Counted from the first letter of the stretch, positions 35,218-46,118 are shown. The stretch: DNA of 64,000 nt from Branchiostoma floridae (GCF_000003815.2 NC_049980.1:22395249-22459248), one strand, 5' to 3'. Notes: a model not told the origin generated them from the letters alone. Numbers and translations: made by a program.

Positions 35218-35915
35218 AAGGAAGGAGACCGTTGAGCAAAACTCCCTGGCAATTGATACGAACTTGTCAAGTGTGTTTTGTACGGTTTGTATGTTGTGTT
35301 GTGTTTCAAATTATACTCTTGCATCATGGATCATATTCAAGTTTTGAAGTTCTGAGTCATACAAACCCTACTTTGGGGGCTTCCCTCATTCAGTGGAAAT
35401 GGGACTTAAAGTAAGCAGATGTTGGGAGGGATTATACAGAACACAATCGAAATTTATCAGCTTCTCTTTGGGGAGCGTTCACGTGTACGAAAAGTGTTGA
35501 CTTCTGAATAGGAATAGCGAGCAAAAGGTAAAATGTTCGTTTTCATACTTTATGAAACTCGTTGAGCGATCTGTAAATTTTCATGTCTCATCGTAGTGGA
35601 GAATTTTTCCTTCTCCACTCCCACAAATTGCTTGGAGGTCAATATTTCTGGCCAGCACTTTGTGACCATATCTGGCTGATAGCTTAGATTAACCTCCATC
35701 ATCATTACTTGAGTCGCTGAACACAACAAGGTGAAAACGCACAGGATATTCCACTCGCGACAGTTGTCTCGGGACTGATGACAGGGTGCCAGCCTGGTTA
35801 GTTTACGTCCACTCCGATAGTTACAAGAAACGTTAACCTGGCCGCTAGTCTCTCTCAGGGCTGTATGCTAGGATTACTCGGAAACTCTAGCCAGCTATCC
35901 AACCCCAGGGATTTA

Positions 35916-36162
35916 AGGCCCCCTCTCACTTGACGTGCGGCACGCTTGCGGCATTGCTGCGTTCGTTCACTGCGGTACTGTTTTGTTATTTTCTCCGATT
36001 TGTATACTATTCAGCTTTTGAACTATAGGTAAAAGTCTGACATAGAAGACCACAAAATACACAACAAGTAAGAAAATTCGTTCTTTATCTCTGAAATTCG
36101 TTGAGCATCTTCCGAACGCAGCAATGCCGCAAGCGTGCCGCACGTCAAGTGAGAGGGGGCCT
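35916..36162. mobile_element. MITE, 247 bp, perfect 50-bp TIRs, TTA target duplication
   Basis: The 50 bases from 35916 (AGGCCCCCTCTCACTTGACG...) are exactly mirrored at 36113-36162. TTA lies at both borders (35913-35915 and 36163-36165). A 3-bp TTA duplication fits the PIF/Harbinger preference for TWA targets. The 147-bp core includes ACCACAAAATACACAACAAG and GAAATTCGTTGAGCATCTTC. Perfect arms imply recent activity. Confidence 0.92.
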
Positions 36163-36172
36163 TTAGTCCTAA

Positions 36173-36357
36173 CGCTGGGGTCACATTTACCCGGCCAGGT
36201 AGTTTTAGGGAATTCGAGGAAAAGTATGATAGAAAAGACAACAAAGCAAAACAAAATCTAAAATGAAAAAAAAGATAGTCCTTAACATGATTTTGGTATA
36301 TTTCTTGACATAAAAATGCACTTTTATTTTTCGTTCCGGCCAAGCCCCGGTTTGGAA
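36173..36357. mobile_element. Diverged relative of the 42770-42963 MITE
   Basis: The left part GGGGTCACATTTACCCGGCC, then AGGTAGTTTTAGGGAA, and the right part TTTTTCGTTCCGGCCAAGCC, then CCGGTTTGG, repeat the layout of the elements at 42539 and 42770 with many changes. It abuts the preceding MITE within 10 bp, a nested or hot-spot insertion pattern. Confidence 0.5.
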
Positions 36358-38854
36358 TAAAATCGAACCTAGCATATTACAAGTATAAGTAAACGGTCTT
36401 CCTGAAAGTTTCCTCGGGGCAGGTTGTCCCTGAAGCCGAGGAGCTTGCCTATGTAGTCCCCGGCAACAGTCTGGGTTCATTGCTAAAGGTCGGTGGTAGC
36501 GACCACTGGAGCGGAGGTAAACTAAGCAGGACGGTACCCAGGATCCGTGGGTGCACCCAATCAGCGGGAGCGGATGCGTTTGACAATGTCCATTTTCCGC
36601 CTCAGTTGCCATGGACACCAGACTCACCTGGGCACTGTCGCGCCAATGCTGTGATCTCGGTGCTCTTAGCTTGCGGTGTTCCGTGCTTACAGTGATCATG
36701 GTGTTATTCTGCTTTTTACGATGTGGTCGCATTCATATATATGTATATGTATTTATTTGCAAAATCATGCCAGAAGCCTGATTGCATGAACATTCTCAAG
36801 AGAAAAGTAAATGAATACACAGCACACACTTTGTTTAATCCTTTACAAGTACAACCGGCATTAGAACGTGAAGATGCAGAGAGCACATATATCACGACTT
36901 ATGTGGTTACTAATTCTCGGAAATAGCGACACGAGAATCGGCAAGTTGACACCATCAGCGATCAAAGACAAGTAAGTATTCCCTGTTTGAATATTTCACT
37001 TGTTCTTAGGCAAAATGTCTTCAAATATTGAGTGAAGTTTTCCGTTTACCATCATTTGCAATTTTGTCCATGAAGTTTAACTTAAAAAATACATATCATA
37101 AAGGAGTCAGAAGAACAAAAAATATCGGCTAAAACAGAAGATGAATCCCGGAGGGAAAAACAGTTCACAGAAACGGTAACCTTGCATATTAGGAAGACCT
37201 ACGAGTCGGGTCGAATGAAAGATGTGATTCGAAATGTTGCCTGTATTATCTGATGATATTTGAAAGAAATCTGTGAACAAAGTAAGAATCAATTGTGTTC
37301 CTGTATTCCCGACTACCTTTACATGGATGTATTTAATTAAGTAGAATGTGTAGTCATTATTAACGGTTGTGTGTGGGAAAAGGCTTCCGTGACCCTGTCA
37401 GACAGCTGGACTTCATCAGGACAGGGCACAGACAGAAAAGAACAACCTTCTTCTGTAATAGTCTTCAATTTGTGTCCCACGAAATTTCACAAAATAAACG
37501 AATTGTGACAGCTGAATGGGCCTGTATGGCCTGATTGACAGGCCGATAGGACGGCGACCTGTCCGTCTCCAGAGACGGAGCCTTATCTGTCCGACCATCG
37601 ACATTTCGCCAATTTGTTTGCGAACGCAGCAAATAATTGAGCTGTCAGAGAAGAATTAGAGTTACTGCCGCTCGCCGCGCCCGCTCAAAAGCGGCGGCAG
37701 CTCCAGCCACTGTCGCAAGTTCCTGTCCAACAAGATGGCCGGTCGGTAAATCCGCCAGACTCCTTTTCTCGCTGAAAACATATACTAGTAGAATTGAACT
37801 CTGACTCAGTGCATCTAACTCAGTGCAAGCAGTGAGTAACTCTGTGGTTTGCTGAACTGCTGGCAAATCATCCTATCCCATTTGGTCAAACTCTACTATT
37901 GTTGTTACAAAGCAAAGTAGTTTGGCAACGGCTAGGTCGGCAGGTCGCCAGAAAATTATCGGTCTCGTCTAGCTCGTCCTGCCAATTACGGAAAAATGCC
38001 GTGAGCCGCTTCACGAACATCCCTCGTGCCACACCTGCACAGAGACGCGATTTTCCCCATCACCGCGCTGCGCTGAAGAATCTGTTGACTATTGTATGAG
38101 GACGAGAACGAAAAACACTCAGAGAGGAGCTTTATTGTGTCTTTGTTGTATGTTGACAACAGTGTGGGCTTGAGGTAGAATGTTCCTCGCCAATTAGGGA
38201 AAGGTATCCTCGCCAATTATTCATAATGGGCATGAGACCATACATGTCAGAGTTTGACGTTTGAAAGACAGTTGGAACACTTGCAACTTCTTGCAAACTA
38301 CGCGACGCGCTGCGAAGCATCGCAGTATAAAAATTCACCTTTCCAGGCCACCATTTTCAGGCGGCGACCGCGCTGAACTTAGATAAGAAGGACGTGCCTT
38401 GTCGAAGACAGACCAGACAACGAACAATAAGCCACATGCCACAAGACGTCCATCGCGCGACGACCTAAATCGGAATTGTGTAACACTGGATTTCATAGTT
38501 GGAATACGATGCAAAATTCCTAAAAGGCAACAAAACACATACAGTGTAAAAGGTGAAATTAGCTGAGCGATCTGTCAAGCTGTAGGTCGCAACGAGACCG
38601 TAGCCCTACTAGAAAGGGGGGATACGTTTTTCTAAACGATCATATGTTTCCGACAGTGTTTTTTTTAGATAGTCACTGAGGAAAGAAAGTGGGGGCTGTC
38701 TGAAACGGCTGATGGTTTAAAAACGAGTTTCCTGGGTGACGTTTATGCTGATTATCTCATTAACTTAACGTATAACCTTCATCGACTTAATGACAATAAA
38801 TACCCCAAAGTAATAATAAACTTTACATTTATACACGTACGACTAGTAACAACT

Positions 38855-39500
38855 TTTTGTTACAAATCTTTATTTCAATAAACAATAGAAACAAGAGGTA
38901 TAAAGATAACAAACAATTGCAAGATAAGAAAAAGACAGTAGCACGCGGACGGTTACAATGGGTAGATGGTCTAAGACAGGTGTGTCAAGACTCTATGCGT
39001 GTTTTGAGTAAAGGCCTTGACCAAGAAACAATTTGCGACAATTTTAACCTCTCTTACGAAGATTCTGATTAGAGTGTCCTTATCGACGCTTAATTACGTA
39101 TCAAAAACGACAGATTTTGCTTTGGTCGCCAATAAAATGATTACCCTGTTCAGGTTATTAGCCTTGGGCGTCCCAAAACCAACACAATTTCCTTAATGTC
39201 ATTAACAGATCTGTAGATCATGTCAACAAATGCTTTCCAGAAAGTCAACAGTCTATTACATAATAAAACATATGTTTGTAGCCTTTTGAGCATTTACAAA
39301 AAATACAGATATTGTTAGGTCGAATTGTCCAAGTATACATTAAGTATCCACATGGATGAATACAGTGTAATAGCTTACAATTCAAATGCGCTAATTGCTT
39401 ACCAATAGGATAATATGTTTGATTTTGCCAGTTACAATTAAATTGAGCTTCCCATTTAATTTGGGCATATAGGGGTACAATTTTTGGCAACATTTCGGTA
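38855..39500 (-). mobile_element. 5'-truncated, decayed LINE 3' end
   Basis: On the minus strand, 39493-39245 encodes a peptide ending in a Cys/His cluster (CIFCKCSKGYKHMFYYVIDC). After a stop comes FWKAFVDMIYRSVND and an IVLVLG stretch. This is the usual C-terminal order after the RT domain of many LINEs (C-x-x-C, H, C, then FW...W/I...LG). Downstream, AATAAAGATTTGTAACAA (38880-38863 reversed) looks like a LINE poly(A) tail signal. Several stops show it is dead. The family is not assigned. Confidence 0.5.
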
Positions 39501-40316
39501 CAGGTTAGAAGTTTTTCGAAAACATAAGGTAGTTATTTCAGACGTTTGTCTTCTGTGATGCATGTATTTTCTACTTTTTCATAATATATTTTTTGTGTAA
39601 CAAGGACCAAAAAGCCTATGATAATTTATAAAACTTATATTAAAAAGTGGAAACGTCTGGGGGATGTTTGCTAACTTAACCTGCTTGCCAAATTTCAGCT
39701 CATTTGGCTCAAAAATGAAAAAGCAGAATCCATTTGAAGATTTGAAGATTAGAAAAGGGAGGAGAAGAAGAAAGAGAAGAGGAAGGAGAAGAAACGTGAC
39801 AAAATACAAAACATGGATTGAAATATAACAACGGTTACATCACAACGACCTTGGGTTGGTGGTCCGACTTTCCGGACAAGGAAATATGTCAGAACTGCCG
39901 TAATGTTGCCATGGCAACCGCAGAAACTACGTGTTCATTACGTAGGTAATCTGACGTAGACATTTGACGTCTCTGATTCAGCCCGTAATAAAGCGTCCTA
40001 AAAGAAGAGATGGGATGGTAGGAATTTGGTCCTTACCTTCTTTCACTGCACAGGATGTGGGGGCGAGACTTGTCCACTTTACAGTGTCAAGAGGATAACT
40101 GTGACACCCACACATCCATCAATGTGAAGGTGTCACAGTTTCACTCCTCAGTTAGCTTCCTCTGGATCTGGGAATATCTTTTGTCTGTCTTTCTTTTGTC
40201 GCCTTTTGTGTGGCTTCTTCTTTTCTATGGCTTTTTTTTTGCTGATTCGCGCTGTTTTCTGATCGCTCCCATGTTCTTATATGGCCAGGCTTTGTCATAG
40301 TCTGGAAAAGACTGAC

Positions 40317-40320
<4 letters not shown>

Positions 40321-40361
<41 letters not shown>
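40321..40361. repeat. (AG)n microsatellite
   Basis: Twenty pure AG units. The Ser/Leu frame on the minus strand is a by-product. Confidence 0.98.
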
Positions 40362-40363
<2 letters not shown>

Positions 40364-40831
40364 CGGTATACCAGCCAAGTGTGCGGCTCCCAGAACCTGG
40401 ACCATATTATACCAAAGAGATTGATACAGTGGTTGAACATTTAGGAAACAGTGCCAAAAATAAAGCAGCCTAACCTAGAAGGTCTGCGAAAAACCTCCCA
40501 CCTGTCTAGGAACCTTCGCGAAAATGTAGCCCTCAGCGTCAACAACAATTTCCACTCCGTGTCTCAAACATTGAATACCGCTCGACAAAGAATACCTCTT
40601 CCACAGCGGCGAAAACACTTAAAGATGAATTAGATGAGGTAACAGATTAATAGAAGATACTTTGAAAAGTTGATGGAGAACGCTTTCGCCATTGTCATGC
40701 TGATTCTATGACGTCATCCACCTAGTCCTAATCACCAGAGAAGATCCTACTCGTGTAATCGGCAATCCGAAGTGTTGCCGTCAAGTGGGTCTTCCTGTGC
40801 GTAAAAGCGTACAGAGCGGTTCATTCAAATA

Positions 40832-42115
40832 CAGTAGAAGTCGGCTATTGGCATCATCGATTTGTCAGCGAATTTTACCCGTTTACCCGACTTAGTCCAA
40901 TAACCCTAGGAGAGTCCAAACGATCGGCGGGGGAGGGGGGTGCTGGTTACGGACTAAGGGTTGAAATAACCATACACACACGTCAAAACTGGTATTATAT
41001 ACTAAATTTTATTCATGAACATGCATGTTTCATATGCAGAAGTAACATTGTAGTTAATATTTATCCAAGTTTCTTTTTTTTTCCTTTACAGGCACGTGTC
41101 CGTCATACGTAACGTTTAAGTCCGTAACGAGAAGAAATAAATATAAAACAAAATACAACATCCGCTGCGTCTCGATTCAATCACATTTCAGTGCAGAATG
41201 ATATCACACACACGTTTATACATATCCGACACATCATCAACATTTTAATGTAACGTTAACATCATGTGGTAACGTTGAACTGTAAAAAAAAAATTATGCT
41301 CCGATCCACAGAAATTGTAGTTTTAGCGTGACTCTCAGCTTTAGATACCGCTGTACAGACTACATTTATCGACGTGTAATCGCTCAGACCGATCATCGTA
41401 TGGTTAAACATAACATATTTACCGATAAGCATTAGTTTGATTACAACTTTTAAGCGGAAGGTACCGAAACTTTGCTGAAAATTGACGATTTTGTGAGCAA
41501 TGTAGTGTAGCGCTAAACAAACAAGCATGCCGATGCCGTGGTGAATGACGCCAAAACTGTCGCTCGTCTTCCAGCCATATTTACAAACTCGGAACAAACT
41601 GGGCTAAATGCCCGAATTTATCTAACTTACAAACATTTCAGCTTCATAATGGCTGGTTTTGGGTAGACGATATTCACAAAATCAGTGGGAATTTTAGCTC
41701 GAAAATTCACAAACATCAGCGCGTATTAGACAAAAGAAAAATGGCGCCGATGCTATCCCGTCACCCTTTGCGCTTTTGTATTGCGTAACTCTCGGGTGCC
41801 GCCGGCGCGGCGTACCAGCGTTGTTTGTCCATTTCAGCGGCAATTTTGACGGTTTTGCCGATCGAATGCATTTGTAAAGGCCGCTGATAGTTCATTTTCG
41901 ACTTTTTTTCTTGTTTTCTATCACATATTTACGGGCCAGTATGCGATTGACCTGACGATATTTTACCCGAATGTCCGATTTATGCCATAATAGATGATGC
42001 GATTATACCATTGTATTTACAATGGAGTGAATGGCAAATGGTTTGGGTTTTCAGAATTCTATGCAAATCCCAGACTTATGCCAATAGCAGTGATGCAATT
42101 AGTTGGTGTCCACTG
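40832..42115. mobile_element. TA-flanked TIR element, about 1.28 kb, non-autonomous
   Basis: The left end is CAGTAGAAGTCGGCTATTGG and the inverted right end starts CAGTGGACACCAACTAATTG. Both are bordered by TA (40830-40831 and 42116-42117). CTATTGGCAT and GATGC(A/G)ATTA words recur inside both ends. The CAGT(A/G)GA ends and TA duplication fit pogo/Tigger-type Tc1/mariner elements. No DDE transposase frame survives; the longest frame (41262-41597, minus) is unrecognised. Confidence 0.65.
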
Positions 42116-42538
42116 TAGTGTTTTCTTTTTTTTTAAAACACAAGCTAGTCCGCAATAGTCTGGTATCCAAACCTATCATAGCATGCATCGTGCGCAAAGT
42201 AAAGGTGTGGCAGAAAGGACAACAAAACACACAAAGTGTAAAACGATTAGTTTTTATCTAGAAGATTTCTTGAACTGTCTACCAAAACGCTGAATCGTAG
42301 CGCGGGCACAGCTAGTGTTATGGCCCAGTGGGTCGGGGTGTAACCCAAATGTCGAATTTATGGGCACGCTCTAAAACAAATACCTTGGTATACTACATTT
42401 GTATCTCAGTTGTGAGCGTGTGTGAGGGCACAGACTGTAGTTTAACAGCCTATTTCCTTTGGCAAGAGAGGGGAACCAATTTAATACGAAGAATTAAGGT
42501 TAGGTTGATACAGCCAGCCATGCTGTAGCCCTGACTAA

Positions 42539-42715
42539 GGCTTAGGTCACATTTCCAAAGCGGGGCCCGGCCGGGCAGCTTTCGGGAGCGAAAAGAATGA
42601 TATAAAATGCATCAAAATACACAAAATGTCAAATACGATTCATGGGCATAATTTCTGTATACTTCTAGGTATACATTATAATTTTTCGTTTCTTAAAACA
42701 TCCCGGCCGGGCCCC
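42539..42715. mobile_element. MITE copy, right end incomplete
   Basis: It begins GGCTTAGGTCACATTTCCAA after TAA and runs through GGGGCCCGGCCGGGCAGCTT and the AT-rich core to AAAACATCCCGGCCGGGCCC. It lacks the expected mirrored tail. It is the same family as the element at 42770. Confidence 0.75.
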
Positions 42716-42769
42716 ACCTCCACCAAACTCCATAGCCCGCTTGAAAAATGGTAGAAATTGGCCCGATAA

Positions 42770-42963
42770 GGCTTAGGTCCCAATTTCCAAACCCGGGGCC
42801 CGGCCGAGTAGCTTTAGGAAACGAAAAATATGATATGAAAGGCAACAAAACACACAGAACGTATTCATAAATATAATGTGTGCATATTCCTTGATAAACA
42901 CTTTTGTTTTTCGTTTCCGCAAACATCCCGGCCGGGACCCGGTTTGGGAATGGGACCTAAGCC
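42770..42963. mobile_element. MITE, 194 bp, TIRs and TAA target duplication
   Basis: The left end GGCTTAGGTCCCAATTTCCA, then AACCCGGGGCCCGGCCG, is mirrored at the right (CCCGGCCGGGACCCGGTTTG, then GGAATGGGACCTAAGCC). TAA flanks both sides (42767-42769 and 42964-42966), a 3-bp TWA duplication as in PIF/Harbinger. The core has GCAACAAAACACACAGAACG. Confidence 0.9.
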
Positions 42964-42966
42964 TAA

Positions 42967-43680
42967 AACAGATTACATATCAATGAAGTTAGCCAGGTCC
43001 CATGCTGTACTGCCAAGCCGGTGTACACCACTGGCACGCTCTCTGTCTACTCGGCTGATTTCTAGTGTTCCTCTGCCGACCTTTAGAGTCCGTTAGAGAC
43101 TATAGCACCAGGCCCAAGTGCTACCCAGGTACTCTCATTTTGAGCTACAGCTGGCTGGCGACGCTACCGTCTCGCCGCCTCCCATTTCCTAGGCTACACC
43201 TGTCGATCGGTCCGTGGGGAACTTGGGTGTCTGATTCGGCTTTGTTTTGTACAAGTCTTAACAAGAAGACGTTCTAATATGAGAAGGAAACAACGATAGT
43301 CTCGAGAACTAGTGAACTTTGTTGTGTGTAAGAGTTTTGTCAGCTATGTTCTCATCATGTGCACGGATATCTGCTTCTGAATGTTACTACAATGTTCTAC
43401 AAAAATTTTAGTCTTAGGTACTACTACTAGAATTAAAAATTCTAGTCTTAGGTACTAGAATTGAATATTTCTATACCACAATGATTTAATACTTTAGGGA
43501 TAAACGCTTTGAGTTCAATGTCGACTAGCAGTACATGGTCTCTTGTTAGTTGAGTAGGTTCCAGTATCTGTATGTTATACTGTACCGAACCACTATTAGA
43601 AATATAGACACAGTCTGCTTAAAGTATAACATTATTGTGTAACAATTCATTAGACAACTCAAGCGATGTTATAAGTGCAG
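42967..43680. other. Intergenic, no gene recognised
   Basis: Short frames only. A small direct duplication (TAGTCTTAGGTACTA at about 43410 and 43443) is the sole structure seen. Confidence 0.4.
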
Positions 43681-43689
43681 TACACGTGG

Positions 43690-43695
43690 TTTATT
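43690..43695 (-). terminator. Candidate poly(A) signal of the paired-class homeobox gene
   Basis: TTTATT on the plus strand reads AATAAA on the minus strand, 370 bp past the stop codon. It is the nearest canonical signal found downstream of the gene. Confidence 0.4.
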
Positions 43696-44064
43696 CTTTT
43701 TTCCAGTGCAGAAATATAGACTAATGTGTCGTGTTTCATAATATAGCAAAAAGAAGCTAGCCACAAAGTGTATAAACATTCAAATGGAATAAATATGTAG
43801 CAATTCTCTTCAAAATTGATTGTCCAGCAATTCTCTTTCATTGACATTACCAGAAGGACTAATTAATAGATGATTGTCCAGTATGATATAAGCTTTCCCA
43901 AACTATGATTGTCGGTTGTCCTCTCACAAATAATACCATAAATACAAAGAGAAGCTCATCAACAAACTTTAAAGAACGTTCACAAACATTTAACAAAATA
44001 GCATTTGACACGATCTGTTATATTTACAAGAATATTTTTCAATCTCTCCTGTTCTATAAGGTCT

Positions 44065-44454
44065 TTACGATGAGAAGATCTGTCTACCCTTTGCGTCTAT
44101 AGCGACCGGGAAGGGGAAGGGGAGGTAGGCGTAGTTTGTGGGGTAAGCCAAAGCTTTGTGGTTCCGTGGCAAGGCAAATAAGGGAAGGGACGGGTGGGGG
44201 GTGCCGGGTGCGCCTCTGTGCCGTGTGGTGGGGATACAAAGACCGGGGTGGGGGTAGGCTGGCTCGCGGAGGAAGGCTTCCCGTGGATCCGGGGCGGATA
44301 TCGGGTCGTGCGGCGGGGAGAGGGAGCCGGCGGACGGGCGGTGGTCGGGAGACAGGCCGCCGAAGTAGTCGGGCGGGGGGCTGATGGAGTCGGCCGGGTA
44401 GCCGGCGGATTTCTCCTGACGACGGGTCTTGGCACGGCGGTTCTGGAACCAAAC
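44065..44454 (-). CDS. Paired-class homeobox gene, exon 3
   Basis: The acceptor reads CTGTAG on the minus strand, ending at 44455. The exon starts GTT TGG TTC CAG (V47-W48-F49-Q50), codes for 129 residues and ends in TAA at 44067-44065. It is GC-rich, Pro/Ser/His-rich, and without OAR. The long open frames in the two other minus-strand phases are shadows produced by the GC bias; only this phase continues the homeodomain. Confidence 0.92.
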   Translation of the reverse strand, partial: VWFQNRRAKTRRQEKSAGYPADSISPPPDYFGGLSPDHRPSAGSLSPPHDPISAPDPREAFLREPAYPHPGLCIPTTRHRGAPGTPHPSLPLFALPRNHKALAYPTNYAYLPFPFPVAIDAKGRQIFSS

Positions 44455-46118
44455 CTACAGGACGAGCAAAAATTGTGGGTAAACGTTAGTTTTCAATATT
44501 CAGTTCAAATACAACACGATGTGGTGACACATTAGAGTACTTTTTTTGCAATGACACCACGACCATAAGAGAACAAGCGATAATCAAAGGTACAGACAGG
44601 TCTGATGTCGAGGACTAAATGCACATCGATTTAGATACGGTTTGTCAAACGCAACTTCTTGTGTTTCATTCGGAAAACCAATATGAAGTCTTCAGTTTCA
44701 AGGAAAGTTCCATACGCAAGATTTTTCACAAACAAACCTTAATACATCCTGTTTGTAATTTGAAGATAATTTTCCGCCTAACCATGAAATTACTATAGTT
44801 GGGTAAAAATATACCGGATGACTAATAATCATGCATCAAAAACGGCCACCCAAATGGACGGGAGGAAATTTGACCACTGCACAAATAACAAAGGTTGCTA
44901 TGTCTAATACACGGAGAAAATGTTACTTTCTTTGTTAGTCGACGTTTTAACTGGTGCAACCATTAAAACTGGCCGTATTTAATTATTCCACCATACAATT
45001 ACCAATTTCTGTTAAAAGCATTAGCCAAGCAATTTCATCGCACAACAGATCTAGAGGGGTACTAATGAGACAGAGTAGAATATGTACACTTGTTAAAGTC
45101 ATTCGAGCTTTCCTTACCTGAATTCTGGCCTCCGTCAGCTCCAGTTTGTTGGCGAGTTCCTCACGCATGCTGAGATCGGGGTATGGCGTCCTGTCGTAGG
45201 CCAGCTCCAGTTCGTGGATCTGGAACGTGGTGAAGGTGGTCCTGTTACGGCGGGGCCGGCACATCTTGCCCGACGACACCGCTGCCTCGGCCCGGTCCTC
45301 GGACGTCGGGCTCGACAGGTTCACTGGCGAGGGTGAGCGCGTGGTTTCCCGACGATCTTCCCTCCTCTGTCCTGCTGGTTTGACCGGATCGTCCTTGGGG
45401 ACGGGTCGGCGGGGGGACGAGCAGGTGGCTGTCGGCGGCGCCCTGCTGTTTCCCCCTGAGGAAGGGGCGAGAAGACCCCGCTCTCTCGGCCCTGGAGAAG
45501 CCCGGCCACTCGTGGACAAGCAAATAGGACTATCCGAAACTGCAAGTCAGAGGGAGAACAGCGGTTAAGATTGTTTCTCTAACTTAAATCAAACTCAGAG
45601 AGAAGACTGGTGCTGTTCAGTCTAAAACTTGGTTTCTCATTGTGTTGGAAATCGCAGTACAGCTTTGCTTCAGAATTAGTGATATGATCGCCGACTGCCT
45701 CAAATTTTCTACGTGGCGAAAATCTGTGCAGTTGTAAGGTGTTTTCACTGCCTAACCAGAACTTTGAGAATGATCACCACATTTTCTCCAGACGCAAAAA
45801 AAAGTAGAGAAACATATCAGTCTAACCAGTGGATCGAAACATAGAAAACCTGGCCCGATTTTCCTAATGAATAACCACCGGTCATCAAACCAGCGTAAAT
45901 TTGCTATCAAGGATTAGAAAAACATGAAAGGAAAGTCATTTGAGGTAGATGGAACCCGTCAGCTCACCTGTTTCTTGTGCGTCGGTGTGGGGAGTTTTCC
46001 CCTGGACGGAGTGTGCCAGGATCCAGTCTATGGTGAAGGTGTTGGGTCTCTGGGCGGTGACGTCCCGATCCAAGCGGGGGCTGGGCAGGTGGGTACTTCC
46101 CTCGGGCACGGTCTTCAT
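44065..46118 (-). CDS. Paired-class (Q50) homeobox protein, Rx/homeobrain-like, three exons, 320 aa
   Basis: Joining 46118-45968, 45539-45118 and 44454-44065 gives 321 codons in one frame with canonical GT/AG at each join. Residues 28-35 (FTIDWILA) form an eh1/octapeptide-like motif. A Ser/Pro/Arg-rich linker follows. The homeodomain at 146-205 begins [20 protein letters not shown] and ends [14 protein letters not shown]. The tail is Pro-rich and ends in an aromatic stretch ([20 protein letters not shown]). There is no [10 protein letters not shown]-x-HELE is shared with Rx and nearly with homeobrain, and the intron phases equal those of Rx. Oddities are Thr at position 56 where nearly all paired-class proteins have Trp, Tyr at core position 20, and Leu at 18. 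Family is uncertain: a divergent homeobrain-type or Rx-derived paralogue is favoured; Prop-like is possible (Prop also lacks W56). Presumed nuclear transcription factor. Confidence 0.9.
45118..45539 (-). CDS. Paired-class homeobox gene, exon 2
   Basis: The acceptor CTCTGACTTGCAG ends at 45540 after a pyrimidine tract. The first two bases of the exon complete the split Val codon 51. An in-frame stop lies just upstream (45549-45547), so the exon cannot start earlier. It ends at ATTCAG/GTAAGG (45118/45117), after homeodomain residue Q46. It encodes a low-complexity Ser/Pro/Arg linker and homeodomain residues 1-46. Confidence 0.93.
45968..46118 (-). CDS. Paired-class homeobox gene, exon 1 (eh1 motif)
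   Basis: The ATG at 46118-46116 has the context AAACCATGA. Fifty full codons are followed by one base, with donor ACAG/GTGAGC at 45968/45967 (phase 1). The exon carries [10 protein letters not shown], close in form to the Rx motif (HTIDAILGL) and to eh1 motifs that bind Groucho-type co-repressors. The phase matches exon 2 exactly, which supports this join. Confidence 0.85.

Noticed and set aside
44084-44535. Pro/Arg- and Gly-rich frames overlapping exon 3 of the second homeobox gene
   Set aside because: They are in phases that do not join the homeodomain at the 44455 acceptor. The accepted phase continues WFQNRRAK.
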